NCBI GenBank assembly: GCA_038373865.1
Contig: JAXGGA010001093.1
Span: forward strand, 62,001-126,000
Length of the DNA: 64,000 bases
DNA from: Uloborus plumipes
Taxonomy: Eukaryota; Arthropoda; Arachnida; Araneae; Uloboridae
Direction: 5' to 3'
Of the stretch, positions 1 through 11,700 are shown piece by piece (positions within the stretch are counted from its first letter, which is position 1; every line of letters begins with the position of its first letter). Under the pieces are notes generated by a model. It saw only the letters and a list, made by a program, of their open reading frames with translations, searched no databases and was not told the origin of the DNA. Made by a program: the position numbers and the translations under genes.

Positions 1-3000
1 AGGGCCGAATAAAGTTTGTCGGGCGTAATTTTAATGGAACTGATAACTTTTTAGCTGTGAAAACATATCCATTATACCAAAAATTCTCAAGCTCCTTGGA
101 ATTTTTTTTCATACTGAGCATGGGTGTCGCGTGTCTGAGACTGAAATTGTGTTTCACCATACAGGGTGTTAGCTATTTTAAATGACTCAAGAGCTAAAAC
201 GTATTTTATTGTACTAAACGTAAGATTTTTCTGCACTTCTTGATGCAAATATTCTTATGCTGGTACCAGAGAGAACAACCTTATCTTTTCACGTTAAATG
301 CATATAAACAAGAAGCACCTTCCAAAACCAAAATATATTCTGATGCAGCAAGTTATCGCCCCTAAGTCCGGGCTAAGACAGAACTATATGCGTGTAAAAT
401 AGCCTACTTTCTCGTATACCAACATCGTATTCCTAGAATCTGATCAATATGATCCTAATTAATCAAGACTGCAATTATATCAAGCAGACCAACCTGATAA
501 AAAATATATACCTCTGTTATCTGATGAACAAAATACGGAAAAATGAACAAATAAATGTTAGTAGCACGTTTGTTAAACGGTTTAAGAACAATTCTTTAAC
601 CGTTTTCCCAGAATAGATAAATAAATAAATTCGTTCGTCCCTCTTTATTCTGAGTAAAAATAAAACGCCTCAGATTTCAATTTTGACCTGTTGCCAATAA
701 TTAAAAATGCATAGATAAAAGTTCTTCCGAAAATGAGTCAATAAATAATAAAATGTCCTCTTATATAAACAATTTTTAATGCAATAAGGTATTTTTTAAG
801 ATTTAATTTAACGTATAAGCAATTCTTGAGGTTTTTCTGTTTTTCCTTTCTTAAAACTCGAAATTTGACTTTGTATTAAATTGTTTTTACCAAAATAAAC
901 AATATTTTTAAAGAACATATTTTTCCATTTCCACAGATTTGGGCTTTATAACTCGACATAAATTGATACCGTATTTGTTATCGTAGTATGTCTCTTGATT
1001 ATGATTCAATGTTTTTCTTACATGGAAAGCAAGCATTCAATGCAAGAAGGTAAATACATTAAAAGGAAAGGATGATCAGCTACGTCTTAATATGACGTAT
1101 TTCTGGTTAAGAAAATTAATACATCTAAACAGCTCAAAATTGCGAACTCATAAAAAATAATTTCAAAAACGTAATGCATTCACAAACCTTATTAACAATG
1201 AAAGATGTAAACAATATGTAATTTGGTAAATAAAAAATCTTCTACTACTTATTAGAGCATTTGTCATGAAAACAACATTCACACACAATTGCCAGTAAAT
1301 CTATTACAACAACAATCGACCATAGGACAAGCACTTGATTTCAGTCAAAGTCAGCTGCTTGTAAGCTTTATGGCGCCAGACAGCTTTTGGAAACACTTAT
1401 GGTGGTGTGATCTTAACTCTTAGTGATTTACTTGAGCTTAAACGAAAGTTTCGAGAATCTTTCCGGACATAATACTTCTATTTCTGCAATTCTTAGGAAT
1501 ATACTTTCATCTTTAATCCTCAACACTTCAACTGCATAGAAAAAAATGATTAATCGTATTTCAAAACAAATTTAATCATGGTATAGTTTAAGCCTACATA
1601 TAATTTATGTGTCTTTGTTGCTAGATGCAAACGTTTATGCTTAAGAAATCTTATCAAACTTCGGTAAAATTAAATAATCCATTTTTACTTTATGTCCGTT
1701 TTTGAAATGTTCTTTTATAGACTAAATCTTAAGCTCATTGTCAAATATTTACCTTTTTCTCTGCTGAAATAAGTTTGCTAGTAATACCGGAGAGCTGCTA
1801 GAAGTACACTATAAAGTAAGACTTTAAACTGGTGGAACTTTAATAATTATGAAGAAGCAGTAGCGCACACAAGTAGGGTGCCCAGGGGTCCGAACCAGCA
1901 CCCTCCCTAATACCCTCAATATTTTAAACCCCTTGTCTGTAACCCTAGTAATATACTAGTAGTTAGCTCACTACTTAATGAGGTAATTCCACGAGACAAC
2001 AAAGACAAAAAAATCTTTCATTACTCGTATTGTATAAGTAGACGCCGGTTAATTGAATCAGCCGCATTAACAAAGCGAAACCACCAAAAACAAAACAATA
2101 TCCAACTCTATTGAATTAGCTGCTTTATTGAGTCTGCTGCTTTTTGAATCAAAACTTTAGAACAAACTTGATTCATATAAGCGGCGCGGCGGCTACTGAA
2201 ATTGCATTCGGCTATGTAACACGGATATTTTTTCGATGCAGCGTAAATTGATTTTGATTTTTAGTTTTAAATATGAATTTGAAACTGCATTGCAAAAATG
2301 AGTAGTAAAACTCATAAAAGAAATCAAGTCACATTAATGTCATTTGTGAAAAACATAAGTGAAGATGAAAAACAGAATTCACTGGAAAAAAGACCCCAAC
2401 TTTTTGAATCGCCTTTTTTTCCTTTACTTTTTGAATTATGAAGACAATAAATAAATTATTGTACTTTCTGGTAATTTAATTAAATATTTGTCACAAATAA
2501 TTTGCTTGGATAATTAATGGTAATTTATTTATTCAATCTATTTTTTTCCTTTCTTTTTTTTTTTTTTTTTTTTTGACAATCGATAAAATTAAAAAATATA
2601 TATATTTGGCTGCATATTGGTAGACTTTTAACTCTGGACGCCCTCCTTGAAAAATCCCTTTATTGTCACACTCTGAAGAAGTGAAACAATAAATTTCTGA
2701 TAAACAGATTATAGTTGAATTCTGTTAAAACGAACTTCAAGAGACCTTTAAAATAAATTAATCTTAGCTGTTGTTCGTTAAACGACTCATAATAAACAGC
2801 AAATAGATATATAGGCATAATAAACGTAGTTCGTTTTAGCCCTGTTCGAATTAGCAGTCGTTATAAGAGTGTACGAACTAGATCCGACCCCGTATAGCTA
2901 TATTATTTAATGCAAGCTTCACCATCCGATATTTATTGTAAAGCACAATGATTCAAACTTCCCAGACAGTATTTCTGAAGCAAAAGAAAAAAAAATGCCT

Positions 3001-6000
3001 TCACATAAAGTACCACTTTAAAAATCTTTGTGACAATAGCCAAGCTTGGTTAATTGAATAAATTCCTTTATTAATAAATTATATTTATTCTTTTTTTTTT
3101 TTTTTGAGAGATAACTAGTTTTAAAAAAAAATGCAGTATCTAATGGTGCAGTGTTATTATAAGAACTCGTGAAGAAGAGGTTAGTTATAAGTATGGAACA
3201 CGAGTAGGCAATTTTTACTTCAAGTTTGCTTATTTTCCATGTTCTGAAGAAAGGCCTCCCTGTAACTTCAAAACTCTCGTGAAGATCTAAATTGCTAGTT
3301 TAATTGTTTTCCGTACAACACTAGCTCCAAGCAGATGAATTACTCGTATATCTAGAAGATACATTAATTCATACTGGAATTTATAAAGTTGTTTCATTTT
3401 ACATGTTCAAACGCATTAGCATTAATCGTTCTTATTCATTTTCAAAGTCTTCTTCTAGAGGAACTTATGCTGTTTTAACAGTTGCAAAATATCACGTACC
3501 TATTTATTTATGCAAATTGTTGCTCTCGCAAAATACTCACCATCGGCATCTATTATGATTATTATTGTAATTATTATTAATTATTGTTTGACATAATAAT
3601 TGTTATTGTTATTAATTAGTGTTATTATTTCAATTATTATTATTATTATTAATTATTGTTATTATTGTTATTAATATTTGAAATAAAAAAAAATCTTGTG
3701 GATTAAGCTGCTATTTTTTGTAAGCAGTATTATTAGTCCGATAATGTAATAAAATAAAGTTCCCAAAGTGAAAAATTGCACAATCTATCACGCTTTAAAC
3801 GCAACTTCAACATAAGTGTAAAATCGAGTTTTCTTTGTGTACATAGTATTTATAAAAAACATAGGATTTCATTGTGCCGCTTGGAAAGTCTTAACATAAT
3901 TTTCACGCTTCAAAAATTTCAATCACAGGAAGGAATGAACATTCCAAATACAAATCTAATACCCAATAATTAATACGATAAATTTAATCTATTTTTAATT
4001 CAGCCTTTAGAAGAAAACACAAACTTTTCTTGCGCAATAGGTGAAAAATTTATTGTCTATCTCGGCATATTTTTATATATAAATATATATTTTTTAAAAA
4101 CTAATGTTGAACTTTCAGAAAACTTGGGGAAAAAGAATTCAGGAAAACGGCGGAAGAACACTCCTTCAATGGCTCAAAAATGCATTGGAACTAATACTAC
4201 ACTTTAAATGCAAATATCTTATTCAATGAAAATATTATTGGGGAAAAAAAATATTGTCACCTGCATTTCCACCGCTATTACATCAACAAAAGCCAAAGCG
4301 AGCGAAATTCATTTCAGTGAATTCCTCTGTTTTTTATTTTCTTACTTTGCGAGGGAAAATGCATTGTCGGAGAGTTTTTTTGTTTTTTTTAAAATCCAAA
4401 CTGCAATTATCGCCGCCCTTCTTCTGACATCTCGGGCCTATTACATATTTGATTTTGATTAAAGTTGAAGTACTTTTTCCCGATGAATATGTGCTTTCAA
4501 CATCACATGTGGATTTATGTATGTTCGAGATAGAAAAATTTAAGAGATAAATCTTTCAAAATGTTTTTGCTTTCGAGCGATTAAAATGTTTTCTAAAAAA
4601 AGATTTAAATTGAAAAAAAAATGTTTTATTTTTGTATATCTTAATGCGTTCTTGTCAAATTTCGTTCAGTAGAGGTTATTTAGGGTTTTGGGGAGAAACG
4701 TAATTAACAGAAGTTTTCCGAACAGAAGTAAGGTGTTTTCGATTAAATGTCATATGCAATACAGAATATTATCTCAATTTAGGAACTTTCTGAATTTTTT
4801 ATTACATTTCTAACGTTTCTTTATTTTTTTAAAAGGAGCAAACACGTTAAGATAAAATGTTTTTGCCCGTTTTAAAAGCATAGTTTGCGAAAAACTATAG
4901 TACTTTGATGACTACAATTTTTCTATTTTTGTAATGCCTGATATTTTTCTTTGCGAATTTTTTTTATTTCGTTCTCTAATTTTAAAGTTTGCTAAAAACT
5001 CAGTAAATGGTCACGTTCAAATCTTCTCATAATTAAAAAATGTTTAAGAAAGTAACATGGATTAAAAAATGCGTTTCAAATTGCTTTTTAAAGTATGAAC
5101 TTGGGAAAACATTTTGGAAACAAAATTGGTGAGAGCCACAAAGTAAGAGAGCCACAAAGTTCGGAAAGGGGAGGGGGTTTCAATACTAAACGAAAATCAT
5201 GAAATAGAACTTATAACATTAGTTTACAACAAATTGGATATTTACAGATTTGGCATTAGAAATAACAGGCCTTTTAAAAACTTGAGAGAAACAAGGAGAT
5301 ATGGATATATAAATATTTAAAAATTTACTCCTCTAGATAAAAGACTTTTATATTTTACTAAGGTTCCTTATACACATTCCATATATTTATTATTGCTACA
5401 ATTTCAGATTTCAAGCCGTTTCTATATTTAATATACTTTTCACTCAAGCATGTAAGTGTAGCTGTGCGTACTAAATACGTCCCCCCCCCCTTATTATTCT
5501 GATTCATTTTTGCGTCGAACTTATGCTCTTTGTGAGGTAGTTTTGTCACCTTTTTTTTTTTTTTTGCACTGTTTGCAAAAGCACATAGTTTTCTTATTTT
5601 TAGAATTTGCTCCATTAACAATACTTATAAAGTTAAAAAATAATGGACCCGAATATCAATCTTTAAAATATAAAAAAAACTGGATTACATTTTAGTTATT
5701 TCCTTATTTTAATGTCTTGATATTCAATTCGCAATGAAAATGTAGGAAGTGAACAAAAAAGGGTGATATAAACGTTATTTAGTGCAGACACAATTTGCAG
5801 TTAGTTATCTCTTAGATTTACATTCTTATTATACTACCCAGCCTAGACTTGAACTAACGAATGCATGAGTTCACTAGTTCATTATCAGTGACTTTTCTGT
5901 ATGTCGCATGGCATATCGGCAGGGACCATTAACAACAAGTAGTGCCTTCTTTTTTTTTCTGGGTGTGTTTCACAAAATTAGTTTATCGTTCTTTTTCAGA

Positions 6001-7440
6001 CCTACTTTTAAATTTGACCTTTGAATTTAGACAAATATCAAGTATTTTTCTTTAATGGCCATGGGCCTCTCCCTTCATACTTAAAAAGATTCCAGTTGGT
6101 TTGCATCGGATCTATGCACATGCAAATTAACTTTAAATACTCAACATTACATGCGCCACTGTATTCATACATCCTCATTCCATTTTCAATCTTCAGGAAC
6201 TTGAACTCAAGACTTAAAAAACTATTATTCGTTTCCTGCAGCAAAAAAGAAAATTACTGAACTTATTTTTTTTTTCTAATTGACCATGAATATTTTCTTT
6301 TTGAAAAGATCGGCGTTTAAATATTTCATGTTAAAATCTGAGCTTTAGGACACCTAACTCATTTTGAAGAAGTAATGATCATTACATCAACAAGAAATTC
6401 GTTCAAAAATGAACGAGTTTGTATTCCCGTAGCCAAAAACCGGTATTAAAATAAAGGTTGTTGAAATATACGTTGAGCGTCAAGCTCCAAGATATTCTAA
6501 ACAATATTTTCCATTTGGAAGAAGATTTGTTTTTGAAACTGTATGTACCGCTTTTACTTGAAATGGAAACTATTAAAAAAAAAAAAAAAAAAAAACACGT
6601 CATATTTATTTTCCTAAGTTAAAAAGTTTATGGTGTGGTAAAGCTATTGGAAGCAGATATTGGAACAAAATCTGCACGTTAGTTGACCAATAATAATCAT
6701 TTTATGAATCAACAAACTTTTTTGTTTAACATTACTTTTAAAACATTGAAAAATTTCTTACACAACTCATGCCTTAAAAAAAGAAAAAAAAATCTCGTAC
6801 ACCAAAATCTCTGTTTAAAAGTCAACACACCATCTCTAGTTAAAGAAAAGTTTTCTGAATAAGAAAATAATCATATGGGTGCATGACAAAAACATAAATT
6901 TAAAAAAAGTAAATTTAACGATAATAGCGTCATAAAACATAAAATAACTTGCTGACCCCCGTGAAGAAAGTCTGATGAAATCTTGATTTTGTCATTAATT
7001 CCAACAATTTCACTGTAAGCTTGTAGAGAATTTGGGTGTAAAGTTACACAAAGTAGTGAATTATTGCAACATTTTTACCAGTTAAACAACTTCAGAGAGT
7101 TGGAGCTATTACTTCCATCGATGTTATGGAGTTAGGTTACAAAACATTTTTGGTGCTGATTGCAAAAGTTGAAAAGGATAATCATTTCACGCCAGGAATC
7201 AATTTATTCAAACGCATTTTTAAGTAGTTGCTTTTCTCTGCGTCGCACAGGCAAAATTGAACATAAATTTGTGTCAAGTGGCAAATGTTCACCAATAAAG
7301 CTTTAATAAAAGAAATAAGAATATTTTCATCAACTTGCAGAAAAGAGTAATTTTATGACTCAAAATTCAAATTTAAATATATACATTTCGTTTAAATTCT
7401 AAAAATGCATGCCTCGTTATTATTATGCGTAAACCATAAA
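1..7440. other. AT-rich DNA without recognisable genes
   Basis: I see no coding region, RNA gene or intact transposon here. Open frames are short and low in complexity. The stretch holds A/T homopolymers (for example near 2558-2574 and 6574-6594), a TTATTA-rich block at 3553-3676, a C10 run near 5480, and a degenerate Tigger-like end around 2040-2080 (a TTAATTGAATCAGCCGC core) with no matching opposite end. A possible 65-nt exon at 986-1050 (acceptor ATCGTAG, donor AG/GTAAAT) is too weak to call. Confidence 0.6.
3553..3676. repeat. TTATTA/TTATTG-rich simple repeat
   Basis: The segment is an imperfect array of TTATTA, TTATTG and AATTATTA words with few other bases. It is a degenerate microsatellite with no coding meaning. 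Confidence 0.8.
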
Positions 7441-7845
7441 TATTCTGTTTCGCGGATTTTGCCCCAAAACTACTTTACCCCACCTTGCCTTATGTAAATT
7501 CCTGAACATCAAAAGACGTCTGGAAATTTGACAAAGATCCAGACGTAAACAGTGCGCATAAGTGTATATATATATATATATACCAAAACTCATAGCTCAT
7601 TATTCCTAAAAAGATAGAGGCAAACTGGACCACCCTTTCTTTATTGTTGGAGTTTTTCAGTATTTCTTTTTTTTTATTGTTATTTTTATTTTTTCGGTAG
7701 CACTTTAATTATAATCACATATGTTTTTAAAATGATTTTATGATGTAAACTATTAATGGGAACTAGGCGTAAAACTCAAGTACGTAAAAATGCTATTAGT
7801 GCAAAGTTTCAAATGAAGTAATTTAAAAAGAAGAGAAAGAAGGAA

Positions 7846-7962
<117 letters not shown>

Positions 7963-9020
7963 GCAGCAAGGGTTCTACTTTTTAAGTGTTGCAAAAAGGA
8001 GCAAAATTAATAAAAATAAAAATTGACAAGCACTATCAATTCAAGTAAACTTCTTAATAATCACGTGCTCTAAAAAAATCGCCCACGATAACTTCGTTAG
8101 AGCGAAAAAAAAATAATATTTAAAAAAATCTCTGTGCTTATGGAATTGATCAATTCAAATAGTCATTCTACTTCTAGTTAATAATACAGTCTAATGAGAA
8201 GTTTTTTCACTTTTAAATTCACTATAGATCAGAATAGGAAATTAAAAATAAATTTCCATTTTTTAAAACATTTTGGAGCACAAATTTTATCTGATGCTAT
8301 TGATATTTTTCAGAAAAAAGTGAATTTCATTCTACAAATTAATAAATAATTTGTAACTAAAAAAAAATATTCTTAAAACTATTGTGTAACAATTCGTTTT
8401 CTGCATGTTACTCGTAAAAATTCTCTCTTAGTTAGATGAAGCAAATTGGCTGCTTACATCTCAAGTCTGTAGATTCGTGGACTTGGCCTAGAACTGATGG
8501 ATCATGTGACTTATAACAAACATCATCGCTAAATCACAAGTTGTTAAGATTTCACGCTTTCAAAGACCTCAATTTATAGTTTTTTTTTAAAATCTCTCAT
8601 GCTAAACAAAAAATTTAAAAAGTAACTTGCAGACGTAGAATTGACGTAGTGTATTTTACAAAATGCAACCCCATCTATTATAATTGTAACAGAAATTAAA
8701 ATATTTTGTTCCTTTCATTGATTCTTTAAGGTCTAAAAAAAAAAAAAAAAAAAAAACCCAAGCGAAGGTACTTTTCATATTCTTTAAAAGTACTTTAAAA
8801 CAATTTTAGGTAAGCATTAATTTAATATGTTATGTCAGTAGTAAGATACTCATTCTGCACTAATGAAAAACAACTAATTTAAAATGCATTTTCATGCTCT
8901 GTTTTATGTACGTTGTTTACTACTGTAACTAGGAAGCTAAATATTTATGTCAAGCGCTAAAATTAATTGCGAACATCAAATATTTTTTAAATTTTCGACT
9001 CGGAAACTGGAATTAATGTC

Positions 9021-9051
9021 ATTTTATTTTATTTATTTATTTATTTATTTA
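9021..9051. repeat. (ATTT)n microsatellite
   Basis: About seven tandem ATTT units in otherwise AT-rich DNA. Confidence 0.85.
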
Positions 9052-9714
9052 GCAACTGGAAGCTATTAGTAACTGCAGGTAATTTCTTGTTAATTTTAGT
9101 TTTTAGAGTTATTTTTAACTTCAAGTCATCCTTGTTTAATTCAAAAATAAAAGTGAAATTTTCCAAAGAAGTTTTTAAGTAAAGGTTCAGCTAAAAAAAT
9201 ACAGATTTTAATTTAACTATATTATTTAAGATACTTCTTATTGGCATATTGTAATGAGCAAACTAAAAATGTCTTTAATTTTACAGCAGATTTTGTTAGC
9301 CATTATATATACAGCCATTACATATTTGCCATTGTTACTTTGAAGATTTCTTTCTGTTTACAAAATTACAACTCTTACCAATTTAACTCAGCATTGAAGG
9401 AATTAGGGGAAGGGTGGGCATAGCGGCCACCCTAAGGAACATCTATTTTTTTCCACCTCTAAACTTTTATGAAACATTTTATAAATCCCTTCAACATTTA
9501 GTATGGTTACTTAAGCCTGATTAAAAAATATGAACAACTAGATTTTTAAACTTTATTCGTACAAAATTTTTACTTTACCAAAAGCTGTCAAACTGCCTAA
9601 ATAGATTTGATAGTACGGAAAAAAATGAAACGCATTTAGTTTCAGAACTCAGAACAGTTGTATTAGGGTTTTAAACAAAAATAGGCATTACTAAAAGTAT
9701 GTGAAGTTATGAAA

Positions 9715-9924
9715 TCACTGGTATTTACAAAAATCACAAATAAACTCATCGTCCTCCTCTGCGGTTCCTGTGCAGACTTCGTGAGCCCATTTGAGGCACC
9801 CAGAACATCTAATCCAGCCTTCGTTGTCCTTAGATTTCGAGTAACAATCACCACAGAAAAAACAATCGACGTCGCTGGCCACTTTGCCCTCTAGCGCACC
9901 ATTTTCGAAGGAACAATATTTCAC
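9715..9924 (-). pseudogene. C-terminal PHD-type zinc finger of a pogo-like transposase
   Basis: The 69-residue frame carries a cysteine/histidine array in PHD order: CFFCGDCY near residues 21-28, then WIRCSGCLKWAHEVC near 37-51, then a final CDFC near 63-66. The aromatic residue before WAH and the H two residues before C are typical of PHD fingers. Fingers of this kind occur at the C-terminus of some arthropod pogo/jerky-type transposases, where they are presumed to bind chromatin or partner proteins. No helix-turn-helix or DDE domain lies upstream, so this is the surviving last exon rather than a working gene. The ATG is probably internal to the original exon. It lies inside matching inverted repeats, which supports a transposon rather than a host origin. 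Confidence 0.75.
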
Positions 9925-10059
9925 GTACGACCCGTTGTTGTATCTACTGTTGAGGCATGTGAATTCAAAGCTAGAAACATGGTGTCTTGCACCATTGATG
10001 TAAAATTTACTTCACCGAGTCCTACAATAAACTAAAGCGAAACATGTGATGCACTTACC

Positions 10060-10205
10060 TAACATCAGAGGGTGGAAAAAGTGAAAAATTTGCGATATCT
10101 CCGTGAGGTTGCGTCTGAGCGGCACCAAACTGTAACACAACAACAACGGCTGCCGAGCGAGTAGTTGAGTCTATTGCCGCTGGGTTCCAGCACTATATAG
10201 GGAGA
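10060..10205 (-). promoter_or_regulatory. TATA box and 5' leader with splice donor in the pogo-like element
   Basis: On the minus strand a CTATATAG box (10193-10200) lies just inside the right inverted repeat. It is followed by about 130 bases of mixed leader and then TTAG/GTAAGT, a near-perfect splice donor at 10058-10059. The layout matches a transposon promoter and a non-coding first exon. No start codon and long frame follow, consistent with internal deletion. Whether transcription occurs is not visible from sequence. Confidence 0.5.
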
Positions 10206-10260
10206 AAGACTTCAAGTGGCCACTTTTCCCGCAGTGGCCACTATGCCCACCCTTCCCATA

Positions 10261-11289
10261 CCTAATTTTTTTTCACTAATATCTTGGAAAAGAATTTGAA
10301 ATTGCTGTTACATACGCCATTCCACGAAAAAGCCGCCATCTTGTTCCGCGCATGACGCTCATGTAATTTATTACATATTAGTGATATTAAAGGGTGATGA
10401 ACGAACTATTGTTGGTTAAAAAATCAAACTGATGTGGAATTTCTTGGGCAAAAACTTTCTTCATTACCTTTTAAAATAACAAATTTTTAATGAAAAATAT
10501 GAGCGTCACGTGCAGCAGAAATTTAGAAAACAAATCCCAATTTAAATGTATAAAAATGAAGCAAATTACAGCAATTTTTACTCACTTCCTGTTGTTTTAA
10601 GAAAGAAATATTTGATTTTGCTTATGTTCTCTCAACACTCGGCACTTTAAATACGTTTGCATGTGAAGCATTAACTTATTAAACTAAAATCTATTTTTTA
10701 AATATATGATAGAAATGGGCGATTTAAATTCACAGTATACATTTTATATATTTCCTCTCTAATGACCCTAAATTTACAAAATTTATACATTGATTTAATT
10801 TTTATTGAACCTATTTACTGCAAAATGGTTCGCTCAACTAACTACTTAATCTGTATTTTTTTTCTAGAGTCAATTAATCAAATATAATCATAATGTGCTT
10901 TAAAATGATATTTGATTAACACTTTGACGACGCATATTCCATAAATTTATACAATTTGTATCTCCAGAGCACGTGAAATCCTTTCGCATGTCATTTCTTC
11001 TGTTTTATCGGTTCATACAATATAAGTTCACACAACATCACAAATTAGTTAATAGAAGGCGAAAAACATCAGTGTGGAATAGTTGAAGCATATGTCCTTT
11101 TGTGCCATGGAGACCACTGAGAGTTAGTACATAGATGGTGGATTTAAACAAAATTATCTCAGTACAATAATATGCCTCAATGGTACAATGCATAAATTCC
11201 TCGGGATTAATTTTTGAATTACGCATTGATCTCACTTATAGTCCCTCGATTCAAATTCACCTTAATACATAGTGTTATTAAATCATACG
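10261..11289. other. AT-rich DNA, no gene seen
   Basis: Nothing recognisable is coded here. A short inverted repeat, GCGCATGACGCTCAT near 10349-10363 and ATGAGCGTCACGTGC near 10500-10514, may mark a small decayed element, but no target duplication supports it. Confidence 0.5.
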
Positions 11290-11700
11290 ACCCTTCAGAC
11301 AAAATCAAATTAAAAGAGGGACATCAAACAGGTCCGTTAAAATCACGCAATTAAGGCCAATTATGTCGCCGTTAAAGGCGAGAATTGGTCACTTTTATTT
11401 GCAGCAAAGTTCGCGCATTATACTCCCACGCCTACTTTATCAATTTGCCGTAACAGAATCATAGCACAGTTCCGACATTGTATTTATTACCTGTTGCGAT
11501 TCTACAGGGAGAGGGCGCTGAAAGGGTACTAAATGAATTGCGCTATTCCATATGATTGTAGTCAGCAGGGAACCGCCGGGTAAGTCACTTTGTCGGAACA
11601 ACGGGAGATATATCATCCACAGGGGGAGATTTAATGACGTTTGGAGGTTATCGATGCATTACGAGTAACTACTTGGGCGTGAATAAAATCATATCTTTCA
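11290..11700. promoter_or_regulatory. GC-richer island with a CTCF-like motif
   Basis: This block has more even base composition than its surroundings, lacks transposon ends, and has stops in all frames. It contains CAGGGAGAGGGCGCTG at 11505-11520, whose AGAGGGCGC core matches the insect-type CTCF motif, and several TTAATT/AATTA homeodomain-like words. A CCG/GTAAGT donor-like site follows at about 11578. A regulatory or insulator role is inference; a non-coding exon is the alternative. Confidence 0.3.

Larger units (their letters stand above)
9406..10258 (-). mobile_element. pogo-like DNA transposon, internally deleted
   Basis: The ends form inverted repeats: the left reads GGGGAAGGGTGGGCATAG and the right, reverse-complemented, TGGGAAGGGTGGGCATAG, continuing less exactly through GGCCAC. 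Each end is flanked by TA (9404-9405 and 10259-10260), the Tc1/mariner/pogo target. Read on the minus strand, the element keeps a TATA box and 5' leader at its right end and a PHD-finger exon at its left. The 853-bp length cannot hold a complete transposase, so the catalytic middle is missing. The pogo assignment rests on the TA duplication and the PHD-type C-terminus and is inference; the boundaries are seen directly. Confidence 0.85.

Noticed and set aside
986..1050. Small internal exon (acceptor ATCGTAG, donor AG/GTAAAT)
   Set aside because: The acceptor lacks a pyrimidine tract, two frames are open, and the peptide is not distinctive.
2040..2080. Tigger-like MITE end
   Set aside because: No matching opposite end or second TA-flanked boundary could be found.
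11507..11578. Coding exon between a CTACAG acceptor and a CCG/GTAAGT donor
   Set aside because: All three frames contain stops, so it could only be a non-coding exon.
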